This document shows positions 48,081 to 58,521 of a stretch of DNA of 64,000 bases, piece by piece. The stretch is from Moniliophthora roreri (taxonomy: Eukaryota > Basidiomycota > Agaricomycetes > Agaricales > Marasmiaceae), in contig LATX02000202.1 of the NCBI GenBank assembly GCA_001466705.2, forward strand, positions 434,001 through 498,000. Direction: 5' to 3'. A program made the translations under genes and the position numbers. The notes below the pieces were generated by a model that was not told the origin of the DNA, made no database searches, and worked only from the letters and a program-made list of their open reading frames with translations. Position 1 is the first letter of the stretch; each line of letters opens with the position of its first letter.

Positions 48081-48637
48081 ATGAAGTCCTTCGCTGCCTT
48101 GCTCACCACTCTCGCTGTAACCGCGTCGGCCCTGGGCCAGGGAATAACCATTGGTTATCCCAAAGACGGAGACAGTTTCAAACGTGGAGAGACCATCAAG
48201 TTCAGAGTCGAAACTGAGGTGAAGTCCATATTACTCTCCAGCTCATCCCGAATTATCGCTAATTCACCTCGTCAAACAGCGTGCTTGGGACGTCTCCCAG
48301 ATCGGTATTGGCATTGGTATTCAGAAATGCCAATACCTCGGTGGCGCGGGCGACAAATGTTTCTATAACACCTCACTCGGCAAACTTCTCTACAAGGGCA
48401 AATTCGAACCTTATGAAACTGATGGAAGGCCGGAGCTCAAGTATCATGACACTTTCGATGTCAAGATTCCGGACGATTTTGAAAAAGGAAAGGCCGTTAT
48501 TTCAGTTGTCCATTTGGCGCTGGTCGGAGTAAGTTTATTCGAGTGCTCTCGTGTTGGATGCAATACTGAAGTGCTTTGATAAGGAATCGAGTGATGTGCA
48601 GTACGATACTGTCAGTGTCAACATAGATGTGAAGTAG
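48081..48637 (+). CDS. Small secreted beta-sandwich-like protein 1
   Basis: Three exons, 48081-48218, 48280-48528 and 48602-48637, give 140 residues. The N-terminus MKSFAALLTTLAVTASALGQ is a signal peptide. The mature part starts with GITIGYPKDGDSFKRGETI, continues through VETERAWDVSQIGIGIGI, LGKLLYKGKFEP, a YHDTFDVKIPDDFEKGKA segment and VVHLALVG, and ends YDTVSVNIDVK. The alternating hydrophobic pattern suggests a small Ig-like fold. The layout recalls small secreted NIS1-like proteins of fungi; I consider that a weak resemblance. Exon 1 has the same 46 codons as in the paralogue at 49524-50076. Confidence 0.8.
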
Positions 48638-48929
48638 GGTTGTCGATCTTGTTTGGGACTTGGATCGATCATAGAATTCCAACTATGTAATGCTTGTTTA
48701 ATTTGAGGTCGCTCTGATGAGCCATTCAATCAGTTTCTACTGACGTGAGGAACAGCTAGCTTGAACTGCATGGTATTCTTCAGATCGTAGAAATCTCCGT
48801 TCGGGCATTTAAATTGCTTGGGACTCATCGGATTTCATTCCCGCACTCGCAGAAATTCTATGCGACTTCTGACCTTCCGACCTCGAGACTTGTCGTGAAA
48901 ATCCATACAACCCAAAGAGTACAACTCAC

Positions 48930-49350
48930 CTTAAAGTATGCTGCTTTGCTCACTATTGTCGCTCTTCCTGCTTTGACACTGGCCAACCAAGTCACCATTG
49001 GCTACCCAAAAAGCCGGCGACAGCGTCGGAAGCGGAAACCCAACTCCGGGTCGAAACCGAGGTGATTTCGTCGACATCTTCTCTCTCATCACGGGCCTTC
49101 ACTAACCACACCTCTACGTCGAAAGTCTCATTGTCGCTCACAAGGGCAAACTCAATACTCGATGGGAAGCTGGAACTTGACACAGCATGACATTTTCGAT
49201 GTCAAAACTCCGAGGAATTTCAAAAAGAGGAAAGGCAGTTATTCATTTGGCGCTGGTCTGAGCCTTTCAATGCTCTCGGTCGCTGATATAACGCTGAAGG
49301 AGAGTTGCATAGGGATATGAACGATGCCTAGTACGATATGTCCACTGGAA
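48930..49350 (+). pseudogene. Broken paralogue of the small secreted protein
   Basis: The segment KYAALLTIVALPALTLANQV plus TIGYPK matches the signal peptide and start of the intact gene just upstream. The start codon position reads tta instead of atg, a frameshift follows YPK, and most of the middle exon is deleted before a segment matching HDTFDVK and the final YDT end near 49330. It is a tandem duplicate that has decayed. Confidence 0.8.
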
Positions 49351-49523
49351 GCCCGTCCCTTCAGAGTAGATATCACGACATGAGTTTGGTGCATTCGCTG
49401 CGGCCTATTCTCCATCACTCGTTATATTCCCAGCGAGTAGTCATAATCTTGTCGTCCCGGTTATCATCATGATTTAGCCCGCTTAGAATACAAGTAGTCA
49501 CAATTTGATCAACATTCAACTAG

Positions 49524-50076
49524 TTACGCCGGAACGACATTGATGTTGACGCTCGAGGTATCGTACACCACATTATCCAGAGTCTCAACCTAAGTCCAAG
49601 AATTGAGTTCCACAAGTCCACGAGGTTAAAACGAGTCGGACTGACCTCTACTGCAGCGAGATGGTACGACCTAAGTACCGCCTGACCAGCTTTAAAGTCG
49701 ATTGGAATCTTCACCGTAAAGTCCTCCGTTTGTTTAGAGGAGGCATTAGGGGCTTTGGGGTTGTATCTCCCTTTGTACAGAATTTGCGTGATGTTCTGGT
49801 TGGTATCAGACTTGGTCGAGATATCGAGCACGATGCCGAGGTGGGTGACCTTGCCGTCTGGTGAGTCAATGAACCGTACTTGCTGTAAAGTATATATCGT
49901 GTAAGAATATTGAACTTGGATAGAAAACGAGAACGTACATCTGTTTCAACACGGATGGTGACTCGACCTCCAATAGGAACATTTGCCCCATTCTTAGGCT
50001 GAGCTATTGTGGCTTTCTGAGCAAAAGAGACTGCTGAGAATGCGAAAGCAGCAAGAAGAGCGTTGATGAACTTCAT
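49524..50076 (-). CDS. Small secreted beta-sandwich-like protein 2
   Basis: Exons 50076-49939, 49882-49646 and 49589-49524 give 146 residues. The signal peptide MKFINALLAAFAFSAVSFAQ is followed by KATIAQPKNGANVPIGGRV, TIRVETD at the intron, THLGIVLDIST, ILYKGRYNPK, a FTVKIPIDFKAGQAV segment and a YDTSSVNINVVPA end. It is a diverged paralogue of the gene at 48081, in opposite orientation, with the same exon phases and the same first-exon length. No Cys occurs in the mature part, so no disulphides are expected. Role unknown. Confidence 0.82.
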
Positions 50077-50701
50077 GGCGTGGTCTTTGCAGATTTCCGT
50101 CGAACGATAGAGGCCATAAATACTGGTCGCGACATAGCCAAGGGGAGTCGCGGGAGTCTGAGATTTGCCGTTTCCGAGAGCCCAGAAAGCGAGGCGGGGC
50201 AGGTGAATGGTTACCCAGTACCTAAGCGAAGAGAGCCACAGATAATTTGACGAAAAATGGGACGGATAGTGGAATCCAAGAGGTTGAGGGCTGTCCTCGG
50301 AACCGACGTGTGCTTGGCATCACCTGCTGTGCGAAACCGGCACGTGCCCTCCACACCTCAAACTCTTTCCAACTCCGAGACATAGGGTAGTACGTATGTC
50401 TTCATTTTTCTTCTTCTTTGGAATACCGGCTCACTGCAAGTAAACCCCCACTCCCTGTTTGCAAGTACGCTGTCATAAATTCACTTAGTCACTGATCCTG
50501 ATTGGCGCTTATTTTCAAAGGGATAAATACGAAAGCGACTGTGCGATAACATGAAAAAAAGATAACAACAACTATGCAGGGTATAGAAGGAAAAGATACC
50601 AGAGTGAGGAAGGAGAGAAATGCTGCGTGAGCGTAATTTCTAGTGATTTATTAATTTGCATACGTAGACTCGGGGCGGGCGCGATATACCATTATCGTGT
50701 A

Positions 50702-51486
50702 TCAAAAGTAATCATTGTTCAATCCTAGAGCTGGCCTTCGGAGACGATGTCGACCTACGAATATCAGAATCCACAGTTTCTGGGGAAAAAAGATAACAGC
50801 CGTACCTTCAGTATTGCTATTGCGACCTGGACGGCTATTAAACGCATTCGGCTCGATGAAACCATCCATTGGAATTATGAATCTGCAGGAACTTGTCGAG
50901 TGGTTGCATAGGCTAGGACATATCTGCAATTCACTTTCATAACGACGTTTAGTCTCCTGTTCGACGATTGTCTAGGATATACTATGGCTTCAGTCGGAGA
51001 TTCACGTCAAAAAAAAAAAAAAACGCGTTACACACGATAATACGTTGCCGAAGCTGCTCCGCTTCTCTATACCAGATGACGATGTCCTTGACGAGCTTTG
51101 GATGGAAGCCGAGAATGATTTTCCAGTTGGAAGTTCCCGATGCTCTGTCCATCTCGATTTCTTTCGTTCGGATTTCGGATGCCATGAGCTGCACTCTGTT
51201 GGCTTCTTGGTTAGCTGATAGGTTATAAAGATGACGACGTGACATACACAGTTCTTTCCCGAGGAATGCCTTCCAACTCGAGCAGACAGGATACCGTGTT
51301 GTTTGTTCTGGCAGCCTTGTAGATTTCTTCTAGTATTCGCTCCATCTCGCTCATCTCCGATGGTTTAATGCATGGGTACATGCGGCGGAGGTAGCGGAGA
51401 GCAAGGACTATGAAGGTGGCGAAGATAGCAAATACGACTGCAGGTACTGCTTGAGGGAAATTGCAAGACAATTCTACGATGTCCAT
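50702..51486 (-). CDS. YPC-GFHP family membrane protein, copy 14
   Basis: Function unknown; a diverged member outside the main island. Exons 51486-51248, 51195-51036 and 50971-50702 give 222 residues with the family's phases. Helix at about 13-31 (VPAVVFAIFATFIVLAL), then RYLRRMYPCIKPSEM and LLELEGIPRERT. Exon 2 starts VQLMASEIRTKEIEM and has NWKIILGFHPKLVKDIVIWY and RQRII. Exon 3 starts TIVEQETKRRYESELQ and has a long tail. The correct acceptor of intron 1 (caacag) keeps phase; an earlier ag would not. Intron 2 holds a 15-bp A/T run. The frame is open to an upstream Met at 51588. Confidence 0.78.
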
Positions 51487-51588
51487 TGTGGCGTTGAGAT
51501 CGCTCTTTGAGTTTTTTAAATAGAAATATCCGAACGCTGCGTTAGCTAGCACCTTTTTTCCCAAGGTCAAAAATTTTTTTATATCCAT

Positions 51589-53631
51589 GTTTTTGTCTCT
51601 TTCGGGGTTACTCGGGGAAAAAGTGGCCTTTGAACTGTACTCATCGTTATACCGTGCTTGCTTTGGTGACCGAAGTGAGTGGGTGCTACCTGCAACTGGC
51701 CTAGTAGGGTTGCCTAATGAGGTCCTGATATACTCTGCATACTATAGTCCGATGACTCCGTCTTGACCTTGTGACTGCACTGCCGCAGAGAATTGATTTT
51801 GAAACGTAATTCAAGATGAACGATTCAAATCTAGCAAAGTATTGACATCTTGACTACTGATGAAGCTACTAGGCGCTGAGAGCTTGACAATCAATACTGT
51901 TCTCAATCCTGTTGGCGACCCGGAACAGTTGAGAGAGAGGTATAAAATGTGGTACCAAAACAACCGTGACATAATAATCTCTCGAATCCGGATGGAACCA
52001 AGTTCTCGAGGACCATGATGGTGGAACACACGTCGGAACAGCCACTTTGGTTGACTATTCTATTCAACAGCTTTGCCGTTTACCGATTAGGCACTTTACT
52101 GCACGCCGCGATTTACCTTGATTAGATAGATAGTCGTAAAACTTCCATGGTTTCGATTTTTTTGGGGACACGTAGGGTTCGCGGTCTCGAATGAAACGCC
52201 TCAAGTGCAATTTATGTCGGAACAAGATGACAGGCGGGAAGTGAAGTGCTGTAGTATGTCACGGTAATGGCGTCCATCTTCTAGGTCTGGCCTGGCGCAA
52301 CTTTAGCGTATTGGGAAGTCGATAGAGGGGGTGTCCCTCTCCAACTTCTCTCTCGTGAGTACAATATTTGATGGAATGTACATACTGTTATGGCAGACTT
52401 CCTTTTATTTTCAAGTCCCGGCACTGAGGACCTTCCTAAACACAGTGCAAAAGATTTGCTACTTGCTTCTCTTTCTCTGTTCTCCACACTAGGGTAGTCG
52501 ATTAGTCTCACAAGCGGTTGACCTAAATGTTATTTCAAAACTTACCTCGAGGTGAGTCGCGGACCAGCTGATTTCATCCACCTCAAATATGCACGACGCT
52601 TGTAATCAGCACTCTCGCCCCAAGTTCCTCATCTTTCCCAAGCAGTCTGATGGTGGTACCGACCAAGCTGTCGCTCGTCCAAGAAACGCCGCACCAACGC
52701 CGCAACACCAGTTTGGCACAAAATATCAATTTTTACGCCAAACCCCTTGTGGCTGACGTGCTGACAACTCGAGGGGATTTTGAGGATCCTCTAGAGTAGT
52801 ACACTCGACTTTTTCTGCTTTTTATTGTCCGATGCCAGCGCATGATAGAAGTCAGTTCTCAACTCACACGGGACAGCTCTATGAATGATGGCGTCATGGA
52901 GCAAAGCTTGTATATTCGGCGATCAATCGAAGGACATGTCGATATTTGAAGGGCGTGACTTGGACGTGTCAGTATGGGCGTTGGTGTATGAACAACACGA
53001 GGCGACGGAGTACGGCCTTTTTTTTCCTTTATTGTGTGGCGTCGTGTGGACCTACAATGCTGCGCAACTTGCCATCTGGGGCACCATGTGCAAAGGATTG
53101 GCGACTTGTGGAGCATGGGATTAACCGGTGATACATATATCATTTTTTGACGCGTCGGCAGACTCGGCCGCGCAACACGCTTGTCAGGAACAGCAGTGAC
53201 AGGAACGCCCGGTTGAAAAAAAAAAAGCAAAAAATGGCGTTTAAAAGTGCAGATTTCCCGCCCTTACTAGACAGGCCTGTGGGCATATAAAAGGCTGCCA
53301 TTGAAGGAGCATAATCCAAAGGAAAAAGCAACGTAGAGCCCAGACCGAAAGTCAAAGAGTTGAAGCGCCCGCTGACTAATCAGGGCTGGGGTGTCCGTGG
53401 GTTTATATTCAAGCGACCGGTCCCTCGCAGGTTCCCTCATTTTGAGGGTTCTTCCTCTTCTTCCTTTCGTGGCAGAGTCTATCTTTTACTTTTTTCCCAT
53501 TCCACTCCTTTAAACTCGGACTTTCTTTTGATCACGGTCTTTACTCTTCGACCACCATCGGTCTACACTTGTACGGAACGACATAAACACATATACTCCC
53601 CACCAGGAAGAAGCGGAGGAAGAGGAACGGG
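51589..53631. other. Intergenic, no supported gene
   Basis: About 2 kb. Overlapping frames on both strands at 52859-53230 have no motif and no splice support. Homopolymer runs occur at 53215-53230. The last few hundred bases are T- and C-rich and probably include the promoter of the DUF7729-type gene. Confidence 0.45.
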
Positions 53632-55143
53632 ATGTTCACACCACCACCGTCACCGTTTCCTATGATGACTGGGGAGAAGGAGAGGGATCCGATGGGCGAG
53701 GCTGGGGAAGCGTTGTTGGTGCAAGCAGAGTGCCGTGGGGTCGAGCAGCAGCCGGAAGAGGTGTTGACAGTTGGTTTGGAGGCAGTGACCAAGAGAAAAA
53801 GACGGACAGCGACACTCCGAACCCTCAGCGCACTCCTTATTCCCCTCATTCTCATCGGAATCACCGCGTCAACAGGCTGGATATCACATCCAGTCGCATT
53901 CGACGTTTTTCTAGCTCAACATCCTCAAAACAGCAGCACTTTATTGGGGCTGCACAAGCCTCATTCGGAACCAGAACCTGGTGTACATCTACACAGACGA
54001 GCTAATGATAGCTCTTCGTCATCATTGTCACCGACGTCGACAATACCAGCAACGGCTCAACCCATACCGACGGTGCCTTCTTCCGCATCACCGCCTACGT
54101 TACCTACCCCGTTCCCACAGCCATGGGACTCTGACGTTGGCACAAACTATACGAACAGGGGGTGTTATGATTTTATGCTCAACATCACGAACACGGTTGC
54201 ATTCAGAAGTTGTAGGAGTTTTGGGGCGTTGGTTGGGTTGGGTGGTGAGGCGTTCCAAAAGGTATGTTTTCCTTCCCAGTCTTCTTTTAGGGTATCTACC
54301 CTGGAACCTATTTTTGATTGAATGAGAATGGTGACGTCTGCTCTCGATTCACATAGGCACACTCGTCTCTCGAGTCATTGAACAACATCATTTGGGGCAC
54401 ATGCAACACCAACACCTCACAAGACGATTGTATTGATAACATGAGCTGGTTTGCCAGCGCAATCAACACAGAGGATACCTGTGCCCAAGAGTTGCGAGAG
54501 GGAAATGCAGCCGTCAGGGGGATGCTGATCGGTGAGTACACTATCTCTCTGTCGTCGTTTCTGCAATCATTGACCCACCACTCGTCTAGCACTTGAATCG
54601 TACCCATTAACACGCAGCCTCGGATGTATGGTTGACCCATCGACAAACACGTACTGCTACATCAACGCAGTTAGGAATTCCAATCCGAGTGATTTATATG
54701 CCTATCAAGTGATCTTTGGTGTGTTGTTTTGGGGCACCTTCGTCAATTGTTCCTAACCCCCCCTTGCACAGGTACACGATTCCCGACAAACTCTCCTGCA
54801 ACGTGTTCAGGCTGCTCTAAACAAGTACTGGGTGCGTTGGCAGCTGCTATCGAAGATGGTGCGGGGCCGGATAAAGGTTCGTCTCTACGCTTTCGTCTAC
54901 TACCCATCGTTCTAACTTGGTGGGGGGGTATCGTAAATAGAACTCCTCGGCTCAGAATCCCTCTCAACGCTCTCCTCTGCATATCCATCAGCAGCCAATT
55001 CAGCAATAGGCACATGTGGAAAAGGTTTCGCTCAAATCGCTGGCACAGCCAATTCAGCATTGACTTTGGACATTGGAACCGGAATAGGAAGGATTGTATG
55101 GACATTGGTGCTTTTTGCTTTGGGTTGGTTATCCTTACGGTAG
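53632..55143 (+). CDS. DUF7729-type Cys-rich surface protein
   Basis: Five exons, 53632-54261, 54357-54531, 54590-54718, 54772-54876 and 54941-55143, give 413 residues. An N-terminal basic stretch and a hydrophobic helix (about 64-84, LSALLIPLILIGITASTGW) make it a probable signal anchor. A Ser/Thr/Pro-rich linker follows, then a Cys-rich domain with FRSCRSFGAL, CIDNMSWFASAI, a CYINAVRNSNPSDLYAYQV segment and TCSGCSKQVL. This Cys spacing and the NPSD-Y block are what I know from fungal DUF7729 proteins. The C-terminus is hydrophobic (RIVWTLVLFALGWLSL), consistent with a GPI anchor or second helix. Function unknown. Confidence 0.8.
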
Positions 55144-55442
55144 CCTACCACCGGAAACTTCTTTTTTTCGATCATTTGGGCTTGGTGTGGAATAGGATTT
55201 GGATTTGGGTCTTGTTTTTCTTGTGTACGCTTTTTTTTTTTTTTTACCTTACCGTCGTTCGTTTAGATGCTTGCTCGTGCTTGACGAACTCGTTGCTATT
55301 TATTGGGTTCTTTTCTTGACTGTCAAGTTACATTTTCTGTACACATTACACACGATACAAGATTTGCTTTATTGTTGGAATGGATTGTGAGTGTCGTCGA
55401 ATGGAAAAAAAAAAAAAAAAATCTACACCTTTGGCGACTTAG

Positions 55443-55533
55443 TGCATTAAGGGGGAATCGAACCCCCGGCGGGTCGAGCTTATGTAGGACTTTCCAATGG
55501 CAACGACCCAGGTTACCACTACCCCATTAATGC
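55443..55533 (-). tRNA. tRNA-Gly(GCC) with 20-nt intron
   Basis: Minus-strand sequence folds as a tRNA: perfect 7-bp acceptor stem GCATTAA/TTAATGC with discriminator A, D arm with gtagtggtaa, anticodon stem GGTCG/CGACC, and T arm GGGGG-TTCGATT-CCCCC. The anticodon loop reads TTGCCA, so the anticodon is GCC (Gly). About 20 nt after position 37 are extra, the usual place for a nuclear tRNA intron; the mature form would be 71 nt, normal for tRNA-Gly. Confidence 0.93.
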
Positions 55534-55849
55534 CCATTTGTATATCCGTGTCAATATGCTTCGGCTTCACTTGCAGGCTATCTATCACGCAGGGGTTCTC
55601 GGGCGTTGGGGGAGGGCGCTCGAGGGCGGACCATGACAAATCAAAACTGAACCTTCTCATTGTAATTTCCCGAACTTTATCGAGACACCATACAAAGTCG
55701 TCCAAGGTTAAATAAAACCGTGCACCGCTCGCGTCTCTATCCAAGCGAGAGCCCGCAGCGGTATAGAGATTCTGCCTAGGGGAGACTAGTCAAGCGCAAG
55801 CGTGAGAAGGTTTGTGGAGGTCTTTTTTGACTAGCGCTTCAACGTTCAG

Positions 55850-56350
55850 CGTTCAACCCCCTCGTCTACGCTTTCTTCTACTTTCTGATTTTTGTCCGTC
55901 CTGCGCTTTGACGTCTCATCCGATTTCAACGTCATTGCATCGCCGTTTCGGAATTGAACATGAAAGAAAAGATGATCATGAGTCAATTATATGGAGATGC
56001 TGTTGAGAAAGACAGCTTTGTAGGGTATAGGGTATGGCGAGGATTGGGTGCGTCGACTTGTTCTCATCTCATCATTCCTGTTCTTATGTTTGTATGTTTC
56101 TGTAGGCTAAAGGCCAGAGCTTCTCAGAATTCGGAACCTAGACATGACAGTTGATTTATCTCGGGCTTTCGCCGTGACCTTGAGCTCAGCGTTTAGTACA
56201 AGAATGCCGATAGCCTCGAAAGAAAGTGTTAATCGATAATCGATAAATATCTTCCCAGGTGTCTAATGCCTCCGCTAGTCCAACATCCACTGCCGTATGG
56301 AACTTCGATGGCGTAATAGGGGTCAGAGTCTCGTCCATCGTGTTTATCGT
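55850..56350 (+). pseudogene. YPC-GFHP family, decayed duplicate of copy 15
   Basis: Parallels copy 15 piece by piece: a segment like its exon 1 (ctgcgctttg, acgtctcatccga, gaaagacagctttg), one like the exon 2 start (ctaaaggccagagcttctcag) and one like exon 3 (gtccaacatc, ccgtatgga, gggtcag). The YPC motif is destroyed, stops interrupt exon 1, and the GFHP core is missing. About 1 kb separates it from copy 15, so it is a dead tandem duplicate. Confidence 0.75.
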
Positions 56351-56881
56351 GTTTTTATGTAATGCTCATCTGCACAGTAGGCCCCTTGAAGCTTGAAGCT
56401 CCATTGTCTTAATCGATCTTTTGTTGAGTTGCTCTTCTCTTGTCCTAACAACAATTATATACGTATCTGAAGTTTCATTTGCAGGGCTCCTCAACTATAT
56501 ACCGACATCCAACTCATACATACGGACATAGGTATGGAGACTCAGTCGGATTACGACAGTTCATCCCAGAGAACCAAGGCGCATGGGAATGATAGTGGCA
56601 CAAGTAGTCCACATAAGCGTAGTATCACCGCCTGCACAGCGAGTGGGGACAGTTTTGGTTGCGCCCTGACTTCCATGAAGAAGGTCCATAACAGTAATCA
56701 GAAGATGTTTGACAGGCATCAGAAATCTGATAAATTCGATTGCAGGTCGTGAGAACCAGTATATAACGAACAACCATCTGTAGTCGTTACATGTCCACTC
56801 CGTTCGGGCCCCGGCAGATGCTGCCTCTATTCGAGATATGGTATAAGAGCACTCGCAAGTGAGTATCTCCACAAAGTTCCA

Positions 56882-57575
56882 ATGTCTACTCATCCGGGTT
56901 TTCTTTATTCCTCAGATAATTCTTCTCACCAGCTCGTCGACGCTGTACTTGGCGAGTCGGAATCCAACGCTCTCCCAACCTACGGCCTTCTCAAGTTCAC
57001 AATCTCGACCTTCATCGCCGCTGCGCTTTGGCATCTCATCCGATTGCGGTACCCATGCATCACCACTGCAGGACTCAACTCGAAGGAAAAGAAGGTCGAC
57101 GAACTGTACGAAGATGCTATTGAAAAAGATAGCTTCACCGGGCCTACGCTGGAGGATATAACCAGGAGGCGAATTGAGCGCGTGTTGCTCCCTTTCCATA
57201 AATGCTCACCTCTTATTGTCAATGTGACTTATGCAGACTAAAAGCCAAAGCTTCCCAGATCCGGACGAGAAGCCTAGCGATGGCGTCGTCAATTTGGTTG
57301 ATCTACTTTGACTTTCACCCTAAATTGGTCGACGATCTCAGCAAATGGTACAAGGCTGCAGATATCCTTGAGCGGGATATTCAGGTGTGTCGAAACTGGA
57401 AATACATTCATTCTTGTAATTGATAGTTTCATTTTACTAGTCCAACATTGAATCCGATATCCAACATCGTTACCGTATGGAGCTTCAAAGGCGCACTGGG
57501 GGTCAGGATCGTTCTCCGAATGCGTCTGCTGGCACGTCCGTCGTATCACCGGCCTCAGGCAACGCTTGTGCCTAA
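56882..57575 (+). CDS. YPC-GFHP family membrane protein, copy 15
   Basis: Function unknown. Exons 56882-57177, 57237-57384 and 57441-57575 give 192 residues. The helix (YGLLKFTISTFIAAALWHLI) is followed by RLRYPCITTAGLNSKEKK, an acidic helix and LEDITRRRIE. Exon 2 has LKAKASQIRTRSL, IWLIYFDFHPKLVDDLSKWY and ERDIQ; note FDFHP instead of LGFHP. Exon 3 has SNIESDIQHRYRMELQRR and a Ser/Gly-rich tail. By alignment of the exon ends, intron 1 would have a gc donor (GA/gcgcgt) where other copies have gt. If this is not spliced, the frame stays open but loses the core. Confidence 0.78.
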
Positions 57576-58251
57576 TGCTGATATACAACGGTCTCGCGAA
57601 GGTTCGTCATTCCTGGTCGAGTATCAAAAGGCGTACTGTGCTGATGTCTTTGTAGCAGGTCATTCATTACGCTAGTACACGTCCACTATAATTGCTAACT
57701 CTGTCTACTATGCTATTCATTCTTGTTTTAAAATCCTTCCTTGTCTGACGTATTGACTCTGAAAATGTCGCCGACAGATCTTTCTTTGCTTTCTTCTCGG
57801 TTTTCTCGGTTTTTGCTTTTAGGCTTTCGTTATATATGTTGTAGTGTTAACTTCTTGCTATCAATGGAATTGTATTGATTATGGCTAAAGTTGCTGAAGT
57901 CACGGTTATCGATCCAAGTAGTTTCTGGTAGGATGCACAGGTCTATCGCATCAACATTTGCAAAGGCGGTTTGTGGAATCCGGTGCTGGATGATGTGAGG
58001 TTTCGTGAATAGCATTCATTTAGTCGATGACCGAACGGCCCGGGTCAGAGGGCCAAATTGACAAGGGAATATAGGCGTTAATGAGCTACTAAACAGCGAG
58101 CGGTGACAGCAGAGATTATCAAAAACAAGGAGAAATATGGACGCGCCAAAGTACAACGATGAACGAGAGAGATTAAGTCCCCCTACGAATATGTTAGTTG
58201 AAGGCATAGACGGAGCGTCAGTTATTACAACAACACCCAGTAGTGGGGACG

Positions 58252-58401
58252 CATCAGGATTTCCCTGCGGCCAGTTTCCCGGCTTTTCTTTCCCTTTTGG
58301 GTGCTTTTTGGGGTTTTGGGGCAAAAAACGGCCGAAAGGTGCCCAAAAACGGCAAAAAAGCCAGGAAAGTGGCAGGAAGGGTCCGTGGGGAAATCCTGAT
58401 G
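58252..58401. mobile_element. 150-bp foldback element (MITE-like)
   Basis: Terminal 14-bp inverted repeats (CATCAGGATTTCCC) enclose a G/T-rich half and a matching C/A-rich half, so the whole unit folds into an imperfect hairpin. No coding capacity and no clear target-site duplication is seen. The two opposing frames over 58016-58475 are by-products of the palindrome. Confidence 0.6.
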
Positions 58402-58521
58402 ACTCACCTACGCCGGTACAGCCCCCACACATTGAACGACAAAATATGATAATAGTTAGTATGGACTTCCGCTAATAGGGGATGTAGACGTAAAGTTTTG
58501 GTTATCCAGCACAACGGTGTA

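Noticed and set aside
58137..58475. 112-codon plus-strand frame rich in Gly, Phe and Lys
   Set aside because: It is produced by the G/T- and A-rich halves of the foldback element, and an opposing frame of similar length exists.
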